Positions 15,701-28,283 of a stretch of 64,000 nt of DNA are shown here, in pieces. Position 1 is the stretch's first letter; the number at the start of each line of letters is the position of its first letter. This stretch comes from Owenia fusiformis (taxonomy: Eukaryota > Annelida > Polychaeta > Sabellida > Oweniidae): NCBI GenBank assembly GCA_903813345.2, contig CAIIXF020000007.1:3539730-3603729 (forward strand), in the 5' to 3' direction. The position numbers and the translations under genes are program-made. Under the pieces are notes generated by a model. The model saw only the letters and a program-made list of their open reading frames with translations, did not search any database and was not told the DNA's origin.

Positions 15701-18700
15701 TGGGTTTAAAGGGTCAAAATGTTGGAACTTTGCACACTGTGGAACGTTTGGGGTGTGTTTCCTTTAATTTGGCAAGAACTGCATCAAATTACTTGATAAG
15801 AGAGCAGAAATGTAGCAATTTAGGCTGAAAAGTACTGTTTTCAATGAAAAAACGAAAATTGCTGACTCAGCAAAATTTAGATCGTCGTCTCCAGAATTTT
15901 AGGGGTTAATTTGCAAAACTTTAAATGGTCCCATAGAAACATATGCGAAATATGGCTAAATTCGACATATTTCTCGAAATTCACTGATAAATGTGGTTGA
16001 TATTAGGTAGAAAGCAACTTACTTTTTCACCCATTGGAATACATGTAAAATTGGCAAAGTTCAAATCATAATTTCTCAAATCCCAGCCCATCGAATCCTC
16101 ACATCCATTCAGATCATGTAGTCCTATTCAAAAACTTCCCGTTCGGTTATATGGTGAAAAAAATATCCCACGAACGAAAAAAGATTTTGCTACATTTATA
16201 AGCGAGCATTGATTTCTGGGCCTGTAAAAAGCACGTAGGACCTGATTACCCCATTGATTTACTGAGACCGCCAAAAATTTAATTCAATTTTTTGGTTCAA
16301 AATAATAATCTGTCAGCGGTCCCTGACACTCCTACTAGCTATCACCAAACATTAATTGCCAATACATGTACACATATACGTGCCATACATCTACAAAGTA
16401 GCGAACTAGTGTATTAAGTACTACTTTTCCTATACGATGAGCAAAACAAATCTCAAGTAGGTTATATTGACCCTATTAGTGTCATGGTTGACTGAATATG
16501 CATTTTATTCAATATGAATTTTAAAGTTCGGGGTTTTATGAAGTGATATGTACATTTTTGCTCAAATCCCCTCAGCACTTTTGATTCTATAGGGTTCTCT
16601 TGACCCCTGGGGTCATTATATTTTGTGACAATTTATTCCAGACTAAATGTAGTTATTTTGTCATTAAAATATCTTATTAGAGAAACGTTCAGGAAAAGTT
16701 GCGCTATCCACAAGACTTCTTGACACTGCACTGATAAATGTAGCAAAATAGTCAAAATAATTCAGCCTTGAGCATGACATTTTTGAATTTTTGGACAAAT
16801 TTTGGGCTATTTTGGGGGATTTTTGCCCATAACGATACTAATCTACTTAAAACAGCTGTTTAAAGTTGTACAAATTGCTTAAGTGATTTATATTCTCTCA
16901 TAAGTAGGACTATTTGCTACTTTACTAAACTGAACATCATTGATTTTTCGTTTTTCATGAACTTCTGATGGCTAGTTCAAGTAGCATTGTCTTTTGTGCA
17001 GGTTTACTGAATACGTCCCTTTAAAATTGGGTCTTTCGTGGGTTTAAAGGGTCAAAATGTTGGAACTTTGCACACTGTGGAACGTTTGGGGTGTGTTTCC
17101 TTTAATTTGGCAAGAACTGCATCAAATTACTTGATAAGAGAGCAGAAATGTAGCAATTTAGGCTGAAAAGTACTGTTTTCAATGAAAAAACGAAAATTGC
17201 TGACTCAGCAAAATTTAGATCGTCGTCTCCAGAATTTTAGGGGTTAATTTGCAAAACTTTAAATGGTCCCATAGAAACATATGCGAAATATGGCTAAATT
17301 CGACATATTTCTCGAAATTCACTGATAAATGTGGTTGATATTAGGTAGAAAGCAACTTACTTTTTCACCCATTGGAATACATGTAAAATTGGCAAAGTTC
17401 AAATCATAATTTCTCAAATCCCAGCCCATCGAATCCTCACATCCATTCAGATCATGTAGTCCTATTCAAAAACTTCCCGTTCGGTTATATGGTGAAAAAA
17501 ATATCCCACGAACGAAAAAAGATTTTGCTACATTTATAAGCGAGCATTGATTTCTGGGCCTGTAAAAAGCACGTAGGACCTGATTACCCCATTGATTTAC
17601 TGAGACCGCCAAAAATTTAATTCAATTTTTTGGTTCAAAATAATAATCTGTCAGCGGTCCCTGACACTCCTACTAGCTATCACCAAACATTAATTGCCAA
17701 TACATGTACACATATACGTGCCATACATCTACAAAGTAGCGAACTAGTGTATTAAGTACTACTTTTCCTATACGATGAGCAAAACAAATCTCAAGTAGGT
17801 TATATTGACCCTATTAGTGTCATGGTTGACTGAATATGCATTTTATTCAATATGAATTTTAAAGTTCGGGGTTTTATGAAGTGATATGTACATTTTTGCT
17901 CAAATCCCCTCAGCACTTTTGATTCTATAGGGTTCTCTTGACCCCTGGGGTCATTATATTTTGTGACAATTTATTCCAGACTAAATGTAGTTATTTTGTC
18001 ATTAAAATATCTTATTAGAGAAACGTTCAGGAAAAGTTGCGCTATCCACAAGACTTCTTGACACTGCACTGATAAATGTAGCAAAATAGTCAAAATAATT
18101 CAGCCTTGAGCATGACATTTTTGAATTTTTGGACAAATTTTGGGCTATTTTGGGGGATTTTTGCCCATAACGATACTAATCTACTTAAAACAGCTGTTTA
18201 AAGTTGTACAAATTGCTTAAGTGATTTATATTCTCTCATAAGTAGGACTATTTGCTACTTTACTAAACTGAACATCATTGATTTTTCGTTTTTCATGAAC
18301 TTCTGATGGCTAGTTCAAGTAGCATTGTCTTTTGTGCAGGTTTACTGAATACGTCCCTTTAAAATTGGGTCTTTCGTGGGTTTAAAGGGTCAAAATGTTG
18401 GAACTTTGCACACTGTGGAACGTTTGGGGTGTGTTTCCTTTAATTTGGCAAGAACTGCATCAAATTACTTGATAAGAGAGCAGAAATGTAGCAATTTAGG
18501 CTGAAAAGTACTGTTTTCAATGAAAAAACGAAAATTGCTGACTCAGCAAAATTTAGATCGTCGTCTCCAGAATTTTAGGGGTTAATTTGCAAAACTTTAA
18601 ATGGTCCCATAGAAACATATGCGAAATATGGCTAAATTCGACATATTTCTCGAAATTCACTGATAAATGTGGTTGATATTAGGTAGAAAGCAACTTACTT

Positions 18701-21700
18701 TTTCACCCATTGGAATACATGTAAAATTGGCAAAGTTCAAATCATAATTTCTCAAATCCCAGCCCATCGAATCCTCACATCCATTCAGATCATGTAGTCC
18801 TATTCAAAAACTTCCCGTTCGGTTATATGGTGAAAAAAATATCCCACGAACGAAAAAAGATTTTGCTACATTTATAAGCGAGCATTGATTTCTGGGCCTG
18901 TAAAAAGCACGTAGGACCTGATTACCCCATTGATTTACTGAGACCGCCAAAAATTTAATTCAATTTTTTGGTTCAAAATAATAATCTGTCAGCGGTCCCT
19001 GACACTCCTACTAGCTATCACCAAACATTAATTGCCAATACATGTACACATATACGTGCCATACATCTACAAAGTAGCGAACTAGTGTATTAAGTACTAC
19101 TTTTCCTATACGATGAGCAAAACAAATCTCAAGTAGGTTATATTGACCCTATTAGTGTCATGGTTGACTGAATATGCATTTTATTCAATATGAATTTTAA
19201 AGTTCGGGGTTTTATGAAGTGATATGTACATTTTTGCTCAAATCCCCTCAGCACTTTTGATTCTATAGGGTTCTCTTGACCCCTGGGGTCATTATATTTT
19301 GTGACAATTTATTCCAGACTAAATGTAGTTATTTTGTCATTAAAATATCTTATTAGAGAAACGTTCAGGAAAAGTTGCGCTATCCACAAGACTTCTTGAC
19401 ACTGCACTGATAAATGTAGCAAAATAGTCAAAATAATTCAGCCTTGAGCATGACATTTTTGAATTTTTGGACAAATTTTGGGCTATTTTGGGGGATTTTT
19501 GCCCATAACGATACTAATCTACTTAAAACAGCTGTTTAAAGTTGTACAAATTGCTTAAGTGATTTATATTCTCTCATAAGTAGGACTATTTGCTACTTTA
19601 CTAAACTGAACATCATTGATTTTTCGTTTTTCATGAACTTCTGATGGCTAGTTCAAGTAGCATTGTCTTTTGTGCAGGTTTACTGAATACGTCCCTTTAA
19701 AATTGGGTCTTTCGTGGGTTTAAAGGGTCAAAATGTTGGAACTTTGCACACTGTGGAACGTTTGGGGTGTGTTTCCTTTAATTTGGCAAGAACTGCATCA
19801 AATTACTTGATAAGAGAGCAGAAATGTAGCAATTTAGGCTGAAAAGTACTGTTTTCAATGAAAAAACGAAAATTGCTGACTCAGCAAAATTTAGATCGTC
19901 GTCTCCAGAATTTTAGGGGTTAATTTGCAAAACTTTAAATGGTCCCATAGAAACATATGCGAAATATGGCTAAATTCGACATATTTCTCGAAATTCACTG
20001 ATAAATGTGGTTGATATTAGGTAGAAAGCAACTTACTTTTTCACCCATTGGAATACATGTAAAATTGGCAAAGTTCAAATCATAATTTCTCAAATCCCAG
20101 CCCATCGAATCCTCACATCCATTCAGATCATGTAGTCCTATTCAAAAACTTCCCGTTCGGTTATATGGTGAAAAAAATATCCCACGAACGAAAAAAGATT
20201 TTGCTACATTTATAAGCGAGCATTGATTTCTGGGCCTGTAAAAAGCACGTAGGACCTGATTACCCCATTGATTTACTGAGACCGCCAAAAATTTAATTCA
20301 ATTTTTTGGTTCAAAATAATAATCTGTCAGCGGTCCCTGACACTCCTACTAGCTATCACCAAACATTAATTGCCAATACATGTACACATATACGTGCCAT
20401 ACATCTACAAAGTAGCGAACTAGTGTATTAAGTACTACTTTTCCTATACGATGAGCAAAACAAATCTCAAGTAGGTTATATTGACCCTATTAGTGTCATG
20501 GTTGACTGAATATGCATTTTATTCAATATGAATTTTAAAGTTCGGGGTTTTATGAAGTGATATGTACATTTTTGCTCAAATCCCCTCAGCACTTTTGATT
20601 CTATAGGGTTCTCTTGACCCCTGGGGTCATTATATTTTGTGACAATTTATTCCAGACTAAATGTAGTTATTTTGTCATTAAAATATCTTATTAGAGAAAC
20701 GTTCAGGAAAAGTTGCGCTATCCACAAGACTTCTTGACACTGCACTGATAAATGTAGCAAAATAGTCAAAATAATTCAGCCTTGAGCATGACATTTTTGA
20801 ATTTTTGGACAAATTTTGGGCTATTTTGGGGGATTTTTGCCCATAACGATACTAATCTACTTAAAACAGCTGTTTAAAGTTGTACAAATTGCTTAAGTGA
20901 TTTATATTCTCTCATAAGTAGGACTATTTGCTACTTTACTAAACTGAACATCATTGATTTTTCGTTTTTCATGAACTTCTGATGGCTAGTTCAAGTAGCA
21001 TTGTCTTTTGTGCAGGTTTACTGAATACGTCCCTTTAAAATTGGGTCTTTCGTGGGTTTAAAGGGTCAAAATGTTGGAACTTTGCACACTGTGGAACGTT
21101 TGGGGTGTGTTTCCTTTAATTTGGCAAGAACTGCATCAAATTACTTGATAAGAGAGCAGAAATGTAGCAATTTAGGCTGAAAAGTACTGTTTTCAATGAA
21201 AAAACGAAAATTGCTGACTCAGCAAAATTTAGATCGTCGTCTCCAGAATTTTAGGGGTTAATTTGCAAAACTTTAAATGGTCCCATAGAAACATATGCGA
21301 AATATGGCTAAATTCGACATATTTCTCGAAATTCACTGATAAATGTGGTTGATATTAGGTAGAAAGCAACTTACTTTTTCACCCATTGGAATACATGTAA
21401 AATTGGCAAAGTTCAAATCATAATTTCTCAAATCCCAGCCCATCGAATCCTCACATCCATTCAGATCATGTAGTCCTATTCAAAAACTTCCCGTTCGGTT
21501 ATATGGTGAAAAAAATATCCCACGAACGAAAAAAGATTTTGCTACATTTATAAGCGAGCATTGATTTCTGGGCCTGTAAAAAGCACGTAGGACCTGATTA
21601 CCCCATTGATTTACTGAGACCGCCAAAAATTTAATTCAATTTTTTGGTTCAAAATAATAATCTGTCAGCGGTCCCTGACACTCCTACTAGCTATCACCAA

Positions 21701-21837
21701 ACATTAATTGCCAATACATGTACACATATACGTGCCATACATCTACAAAGTAGCGAACTAGTGTATTAAGTACTACTTTTCCTATACGATGAGCAAAACA
21801 AATCTCAAGTAGGTTATATTGACCCGAAGTGAAAAAC

Positions 21838-24800
21838 ATGGAAAAATATTTTCCGCATCTTTCCAATGGAAAAGTGGTAACGGGGTTTGGGCGAGGAAGT
21901 AAACAACTTGGAATTCCAACAGGTATTGTCTGATATATATTTGATCAAGTTTAGATGCACTTCATTTCAGCAGTTTGTGCACAGTCAGAGAGAATGTTTC
22001 TGGCGAAATTCTGGGACTTCAAATACTTTTAAGTTGGGAAACCGGAAGTGCTTACCTTTTTTAATTCCCGAATCTCTCCGAAATTAGCTCATCTTGGTGA
22101 CTGTAAACTGCACAGCTGTATTCAATGGAGTCTTGTCATATTCGATCAGCCTCAATTTTAAAGTGTATATTTTATTTTCAACGTGATTTCATCGTTTTTT
22201 GTCGACTGGTAAGAATACGCCGGGCAAATGGCAAGATGGATGACTTTTGACCTGACCTTGACCGATGGTGATCACGTCATCAATATTACCAAGATGGCGG
22301 TTTCAAAATTTTCTAAAATCGCTTCAAATAATATTATGTTAATTCCTAGCGAGTAAAGATATCTCTTAGTTTGCTATTTCACAATAAGATAACGAAATGT
22401 GTAAGGAATTCGTATTTATCAATTAAAACATCACATCGACATTTGGTATTCGTAAACTAGACGATGAAGATAACGACCTCGAAAAAAAACAAAAGAGCGA
22501 CTACGGGATTCGAACCCGGGCCTCCAGCGTGCTAAGCGAGGATTCTTCCCCTAGACCACCGATATGTTACATATGGTAATGGGATTTAAACGCTACTTAC
22601 TTTGAATGCTATGATTCGGAAGTGACGTCACTATCTTCACGTTTTATTTGAGAGCGAGAACGAGACGTGCCAGAAGCCCGGCATTTTTGTCAGTCGACCT
22701 GTTCAAAGTACATTTAGTTATAATTATCGCTTTCCAGAACAATTTAGGAAACAATATTTTCTATCTACGTCGATTACAAAGCATCTAAGGTACGTAAATT
22801 TATATGAACAACTGAGTCAATAGGGATAAATAGCCCAACGAGAGTCGGCGGTCTTAAAAAATACTTGGATCTGGATGCCAGTCCTGGTATAAATATAGTT
22901 CCAGGGCAATTCGAAGAACGTATTAGATGTCCGTGAGTTTGTGTATATTTTTTGTAAGCTTATTTATTTTTTCAGTGATAGACTAGATCTAGATCTATAA
23001 TTTTCAATTACATGAACTTCAAACAACTTCAAATGAGGGGGGTCAACATTTACTTGCATGAGAGACTTAGACTTATTCTCAGGAGAATATGTGTCATGTT
23101 GTATTTCTTTCCATACATACTATAAGATCTAATCACAAACTTAGACAAGGCTGACTCGGTTTTGATAATATGGAGTGATACACCATTGACGATTTAGTGA
23201 TGAAAAACATTACAAATCACAAAGGGCTACAAAGTGAACAGAACTTTTTCTTGGGAATACTCTACAGTAAAATTTTAAGGTCCTCGGGGTAGTTATCAGA
23301 AATTTACAACAAACAGGAAATGAAAAAAAACATGTGGATTTTAGAATTTTTTGAAGTAAGATATAAAGGTTCTTGTATGAGTACATGTGCAAGATCGTCT
23401 ATTCTTGATGAGCTTTGATAATTCTTCTGTATCGAGTCAAGACGAGCTAAATAAACATTATCAAAGCGAGTCAGCAGTGACGATATTGCACAGGTCTGAG
23501 TACAAGAAAGTTTTTCTCATATGACTATCTAAATTATGCGACATTTTTCATATTTTTCGATCATACTGAGTGAAAATAGCTTCAAATCAATGGAACCTCA
23601 TCTTGTTATCTGAAGCCTAGCTCCTCCATCTCTTTCACCAGAGCATGTAGTTCTCTCCTTGAGTCTCCTTCTTGTGAGCACGGTGAAGGAAATCCCCTGT
23701 GGTTGGGTCAACTCCCCCCTGGAAAACCTATGTTAGTACAATGGAAATAGCACTACACTATCTTGTATGATAAGGTTGCATATAATCTTAATGTTATCTA
23801 TGAGTTAGATTTGAATGTTTGAACACTTATCTGTGTGATGATAGGGGACTTATAATACTCACTATTGTATTTAAGATGATGGGAGACTTATTTACTTTGA
23901 CCATGAGATGTCAAAAGTCAATTTATGTACTATCAAATTCAAGGTATTTCAGAGTAAATCTCAGATGTTTATTTATATAGAGACATGGAATCCGTATTTA
24001 GATCTCTTGTTGTATTGAAATTGAAGATGTGTCAAAGTTGGTAGATAACTATTATGTCACCCACTCAGAATTTAGATAAAATTCTTTTATTTGCTCCTTC
24101 GAATTAAATTTGAATTGATATACGGTATCTTGATAAATACAGTACAGTGTGTACTTTAATGCTGAATATAATTGAAAGATACTAACTGTACAGTAATTAT
24201 AAATTTGATATCAGCATTCAGATCAGAATGACTGGTCACCTTGACTACTACTACTAGTAATGCTTGTGTAACATCAAGTTTTATGAATATCATAAACATT
24301 TTAAATGAAATTTAATATTGGTGGCATTAATTATATCTATTTTGATCCCACTTTCAAATTAGTTTCTCAGCTTGTTCTTACAACATGTAGTTTGTTTACT
24401 TTGTTAATCAAGTTTTTAAATTTACAACATACTGATTTTTACAAAAAATAGTTCCTAGCAAAGGGTAAGGAATGTATCACGTAATCTTTGTTGGTTATTT
24501 AATTAAAGAAGTTAAGCCCTGGACTCATTGCAATGTGGAATGCCCATTCCTTGAAGGTGTTGCTTTCCAAAATTTGCATGAGATGTGCAGCATTGAGTGT
24601 TAATTTTAGGAAACAGCAGATTAAAGGAATGGTTATTCCACAATGCATTGAGTCTAGGGCTTAAATTCTTTTCACACATTGGAGAATATTTTTTACCATG
24701 TCACTTAAATGATACAAAATCACTCAAAAAACAATTTTTTAATGAAACTTCGAAAGGGGCAAAGCATCAGCTTCAATCTCTAGAGTCAACTCACCTTGAC

Positions 24801-27578
24801 AACCACATAAGGAATGACCTTGGATGCAGTGAAACAGCGTGTTCTGTTTGACTGGAATTGGACACACCTTGCTTTAAAACGATGTGTGAATGTGTTGATT
24901 TTACTATGAATTAGATTCACTGATTCGTTTAAACAACATCGCCTATATATATATTTTGAGCTATATTGTAGTAGTCCTATATCCTGTATTGTAAATCTAT
25001 CCATTTGGCTCTTTAAGTATAATGTAATATTTTTTGGAAGAGCTTTTGCATTGCATATTGCAAATGTGAAATTATGAATGAGGCCCAAAACATGGAATAC
25101 ATGAGATTCTAAATTGGCAACAATATGCATGCCAATTTTTACAATATTATTGTTTTGACTTGAGAACTACCAGTATGTATTTATTTAAATCTGTTGAATT
25201 AGATGCGAGTGAAAAATTCTTGCCAAAAATGTAGGTACTAAGAGGTCACAACCAATTAAATGTATAGGCCTCCTCTTTAGATATTGATAATGAAAAATAT
25301 TTTAAGCCACAAATTCCATGTGTATTCAATAGGTATTTTCTTGTTTTCTTTCAGCTAACTTCCCAGAAGAAGTTGTAGATGAGCTCCCTCCTTCATTGCC
25401 CACTGGGGTGTATTTTGGATGGGCTTCAGTAGATGGAGGACCCATATATAAGATGGTTATGAGTGTTGGCTGGAATCCATTTTACAATAATGAGAAAAAA
25501 TCGATGGTAAGTAAATTATACAAACTAAGTTTATTGTGTCAGTTTTGGATTCTTTTCATACAGCAGTATCCCTAATTCAAGTGCTCAATGTTCAGTTGGT
25601 AAAAATGAAAACTTTTAACAGAAATATGTTGCAAGAGATCCTCTTTTACATTGTAAACATTATTTGCTGAGATAGCCATAACACTCAAGAACTCTGACAT
25701 GGAGACAAGTATCTTTACCAGTTTATGGACACTGCTTTGGAGGAATCTATAATGTGTACATTCAGTTCTCTAACTAAACAATAAAGAGCATCTGCGATAT
25801 AACCGAGAGGTAGTGGGTTCAATTCCCACCGAGGTGGAGTGACTTTTTCACATCAGCCCTTTGTACACTTAGCGTAGGATTTGTTCCTATGTTTCAAATT
25901 TTAAATTCTCTTGCGCACAATTGTCTACCTAAACAAATGGTCTTAAAATATCAAGTCTTTTTAAGTGTTTAACTACTCTATTGTAGGAATAGATATATTG
26001 TTGATATAGACAGGAAAACAAAAATCATATTGAATTTAACACATTAAACACAACATCCTTACTCAGTGATGCACGCATTTATTGCATTATTACTCATAAA
26101 GCATGTACATGTAAATAGAAAAATGTGCTTAAGATATATATACCATGATATCCTGTTGGTATAAATCATCATATTAAATACTACTTGCTTGATCTTGATA
26201 GCAATATGATTGGTTTTATCTTTTTCATATTTCTGTATCTATGGATATTTAAATATAAAGAAAGATTATGCAGTAAAACCTGTCCAAGTGGAACACCTTT
26301 GGTACCTCTAAAACATGTTCCACTTGGGAGGTGTTCTACTTATAGAGGTTCATTTAACATTAAGTCAGTTGGTGTTGGGACTTTGAAAAGTGTTTCACGA
26401 ACAGAGGTGTTCCACTTTACAAGTTTCACAGTATTTAATTGTTGAATGGATGTACTGTGAATCAAGTTTAAAGTTGATCATTGATAGGATAGTGTTCATA
26501 TTGATGGGTGTTTATATTACTATTGTATTACTATACATACAACTGTATGACAAAGATAAAGAATATATTTTGTGAAAATGTCACAATGACATTTATAAAC
26601 TGTTAACCAACTATTATATTTATGGCAATAACATTTTGTAGCTCTCTATATCGATATTAAACTTCATTTTGCCACATGAGAGCTACTTGGAGGTTAGAGA
26701 CAGATTATATGTAGAACCTGTTTAATTGAAAAATTAATTAAGAAATGTTTTGAATTCTGTTTTAGGAAACGCATATACTGCATACATTTGAGGAGGACTT
26801 TTATGGCTCTGAATTAAAAGTAGTCATGGTAGGATACATTCGGCCAGAGAAAAACTTCAAGTCATTAGGTATGTTGAATATCATTTAATTCACTATAAAT
26901 TAATGTAATTAATTTAAGTGGAAGAAATTGAGGAAACGGAATGGAAGTTTCGATTCAGTTGAGCGCATCAATCTTTGAAGCATCAGTACATATCTTTCTT
27001 TGTTATAGACAACTTACTAAACTAATTCTTGGAAATAGAATCTCTAGTCACTTAGTCTCATTAATAAAATTTCTGAGTGGGCAGCGATTTAGTAAGTTAG
27101 GCTTAGTTGAATCCTATTGTAGTTGGTGCAAACATTTTAACACACAAGTTAAGGATATAAAAAAATATGTGATGCTTATTATGCATTGCAATCTGTATGC
27201 TTGTTATGTCACACCAGAAGTCTCCAACTTTTTTGTGGATGGTGTTCGGCGATTGGTGGTCAGTGTTCGGCAGTTAATGTTCAACGTCTTTAAAATGGCA
27301 TGTGGTTACATTTTACATGTTAAATATGCCTTGCTAAATACTACAGTGTAGCTCATGCGTGGTCTCACTTGTTAAATATGGCTCAATATTGCTCCTTTCA
27401 CAATTGTATTGCTTATCTCCTTACAGATGATCTGATATCAGCAATTAAAAGTGATATAGACACAGCTCATGAACAGTTGGAGAAACCAGAATATCAAATA
27501 TACAAAGATAATGAATTCTTCAAACCAACTCTACAAAATGGCCATGTTAATGGACTTGTAAATGGAACAGAACGGTGA
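21838..27578 (+). CDS. RFK: Riboflavin kinase (flavokinase), complete, 4 exons
   Basis: Exons: 21838-21922, 25355-25506, 26766-26868, 27427-27578; 163 aa. The enzyme phosphorylates riboflavin with ATP to give FMN, the first step to FMN and FAD, probably in the cytosol. Seen in order: GFGRGSKQLGIPTANFP (residues ~17-33) with the PTAN motif of the family's nucleotide and metal site; GVYFGWA; MVMSVGWNPFY; ETHILHTFEEDFYG with the conserved catalytic-region Glu-Thr-His; and YIRPEKNFKSL. Human RFK is 155-162 aa, so this is full length with a slightly longer N-rich tail ending in GTER. All introns have GT/AG ends; the three junctions have phases 1, 0 and 1. The ATG was chosen because MEKYFPHLSNGKVVTGFG aligns with the human N-terminus and no in-frame upstream exon is visible. 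Only 12 bp separate it from the satellite, so its 5' UTR and promoter would lie in repeat DNA or in an unseen exon. Confidence 0.95.
22201..22698. mobile_element. Possible inverted-repeat element in RFK intron 1
   Basis: The left end gtcgactggtaagaatacgc and the reverse complement of the right end (gtcgactgacaaaaatgcc) form an imperfect terminal inverted repeat of about 23 bp, including a shared GTCGACTG and GCCGGGC. No convincing target-site duplication was found. It encloses the tRNA-like sequence. It may be a non-autonomous DNA transposon, or chance similarity. Confidence 0.4.
22495..22567 (-). pseudogene. tRNA-like sequence (tRNA pseudogene or SINE head)
   Basis: Read on the minus strand it has a D-arm/A-box region (tggtctagggg), an anticodon-like arm with loop TTAGCAC (AGC in the anticodon position), and a perfect B box (ggttcgaatcc) in a T-arm with one mismatch. 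A T-run that could stop RNA polymerase III follows directly. The D and anticodon regions resemble tRNA-Pro. The 7 bases expected to form the 5' acceptor strand do not pair with the 3' strand (agtcgct), so it is probably not a working tRNA. Confidence 0.6.
23635..23718 (-). other. Possible antisense terminal exon in RFK intron 1
   Basis: On the minus strand a consensus branch-point heptamer (tactaac) is followed by ataggttttccag and then an open stretch reading GGVDPTTGDFLHRAHKKE and ending in a stop at 23635-23637. A second frame over the same DNA also stays open (RRELHALVKEMEELGFR, then stop). I do not recognise the protein, and no upstream partner exon was found. It could be a gene nested on the opposite strand, a pseudogene fragment or chance. 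Confidence 0.25.
24516..24660. mobile_element. Palindromic MITE with TTAA target duplication
   Basis: The ends read gccctggactcattgcaatg and, on the other strand, gccctagactcaatgcattg. TTAA flanks both sides (24512-24515, 24661-24664), as in piggyBac and Kolobok elements. The arms pair through almost the whole 145 bp, leaving a short loop near 24590, so a transcript would fold into a long hairpin. It lies in RFK intron 1. Confidence 0.75.
25787..25842 (+). repeat. tRNA-derived fragment (SINE relic)
   Basis: The stretch tagtgggttcaattcccacc forms a perfect T-arm-like hairpin with a B box (gttcaattcc), but the upstream part has no clear D arm or acceptor strand. It is best read as the 3' half of a tRNA-derived SINE head in RFK intron 2. 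Confidence 0.4.
26271..26431. mobile_element. Short MITE, cagtaaaacctgtcc type (pogo-like)
   Basis: The left end cagtaaaacctgtccaagtg and the reverse complement of the right end (ctgtgaaacttgtaaagtgg) match over about 28 bp. Inside, ggaacacc and ggtgttc units repeat in both orientations. The terminus resembles pogo/Tigger-type short elements of invertebrates. The flanking TA duplication is degraded. It lies in RFK intron 2; a related copy is at 28284. Confidence 0.6.
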
Positions 27579-27948
27579 AATTCTCAAACCACTACAAAAT
27601 GGATGTATTGAAACAGGAGACAGGGGCCAATTATGAATGTATTTAACATACCGCAACAGCATCCACAGAAAACTGCAGTATCAGGAATATTGCTCCAATC
27701 ACTTGGAATAATACCCCTGCATGTAGATTACTCCACTCAACTTACACTCTGCTGGACACAGAGCAAAATCCCATTTTACATGAATTTGTATGTGGCGACT
27801 CTATCATAGTGATGAACAATCATTCACAACAGTCAATGAATTGCCAATTTGTTTTTTTGGGCAATGATGAAGTGCTGGTCAAAAAGTTCAGATCCCAGTT
27901 TACATAGAAAATTACAATTCAGCCAAAAGAAAATGTCTGCAATATGTA

Positions 27949-28050
27949 CAGGGTGTGCCAAAAAAATTTGCAACTTTTTAGAAGGCTAGAAATGTATTAC
28001 AACATTATGATATTGACATAAATTTTTTTCAGAAACTTAAGGATAGGCAT
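27949..28050 (+). mobile_element. Solo mariner-type terminus
   Basis: TA followed by cagggtgtgccaaaaaaatt resembles the outer end of mariner elements with cagggtg termini. No inverted partner is seen downstream, so it is a truncated or decayed copy; the right boundary is arbitrary. Confidence 0.35.
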
Positions 28051-28283
28051 ATTTTACTATAAGCTAATACTGACTAAACTTTTTATTATACATGTTCTGG
28101 AAAGGTTTCAAACTGAAATATAATCATTTTATTTATCATTTAAGTCTCCTTACAATGTATAATGTAATGTATTTATCATATTATCTAGTTATCTATCATC
28201 TGGTCTGAAGAAGGCCTATTTGTTATTACCTATAACTGTTACCGGTATTTATGTTTTAGTAAATGAATGGACCGGTGAAAGAA

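Larger units (their letters stand above)
1..21825. repeat. 1338-bp macrosatellite array (about 17 units)
   Basis: Head-to-tail units begin with tctcaagtaggttatattg at 1, 1339, 2677, 4015, 5354, 7557, 9761, 11099, 12437, 13775, 15113, 16451, 17789, 19127 and 20465; a last 23-bp fragment lies at 21803-21825. Spacing is 1338 bp, or 1339 in the unit at 4015, which has one extra A in an A-run. The stretches 5354-7556 and 7557-9760 each hold one shortened and one nearly full unit. By eye the copies are otherwise identical. Neither strand has an ORF of 60 codons, and no rRNA, tRNA or histone sequence is recognisable, so this is non-coding satellite rather than a gene cluster. The array extends beyond the left edge, so its true size is unknown. 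The copy number may also be affected by assembly. Confidence 0.97.

Noticed and set aside
1-21825. rDNA, histone or snRNA gene cluster, or CRISPR-like array
   Set aside because: Units of 1338 bp contain no recognisable RNA or histone gene, and there is no short repeat/spacer pattern.
24786-25130. 114-codon minus-strand ORF in RFK intron 1
   Set aside because: No known domain, low-complexity AT-rich codon use and no splice signals supporting it; likely chance.
26941-27351. 136-codon plus-strand ORF in RFK intron 3
   Set aside because: It lies wholly within the intron between two well-supported RFK exons and shows no domain; treated as chance.
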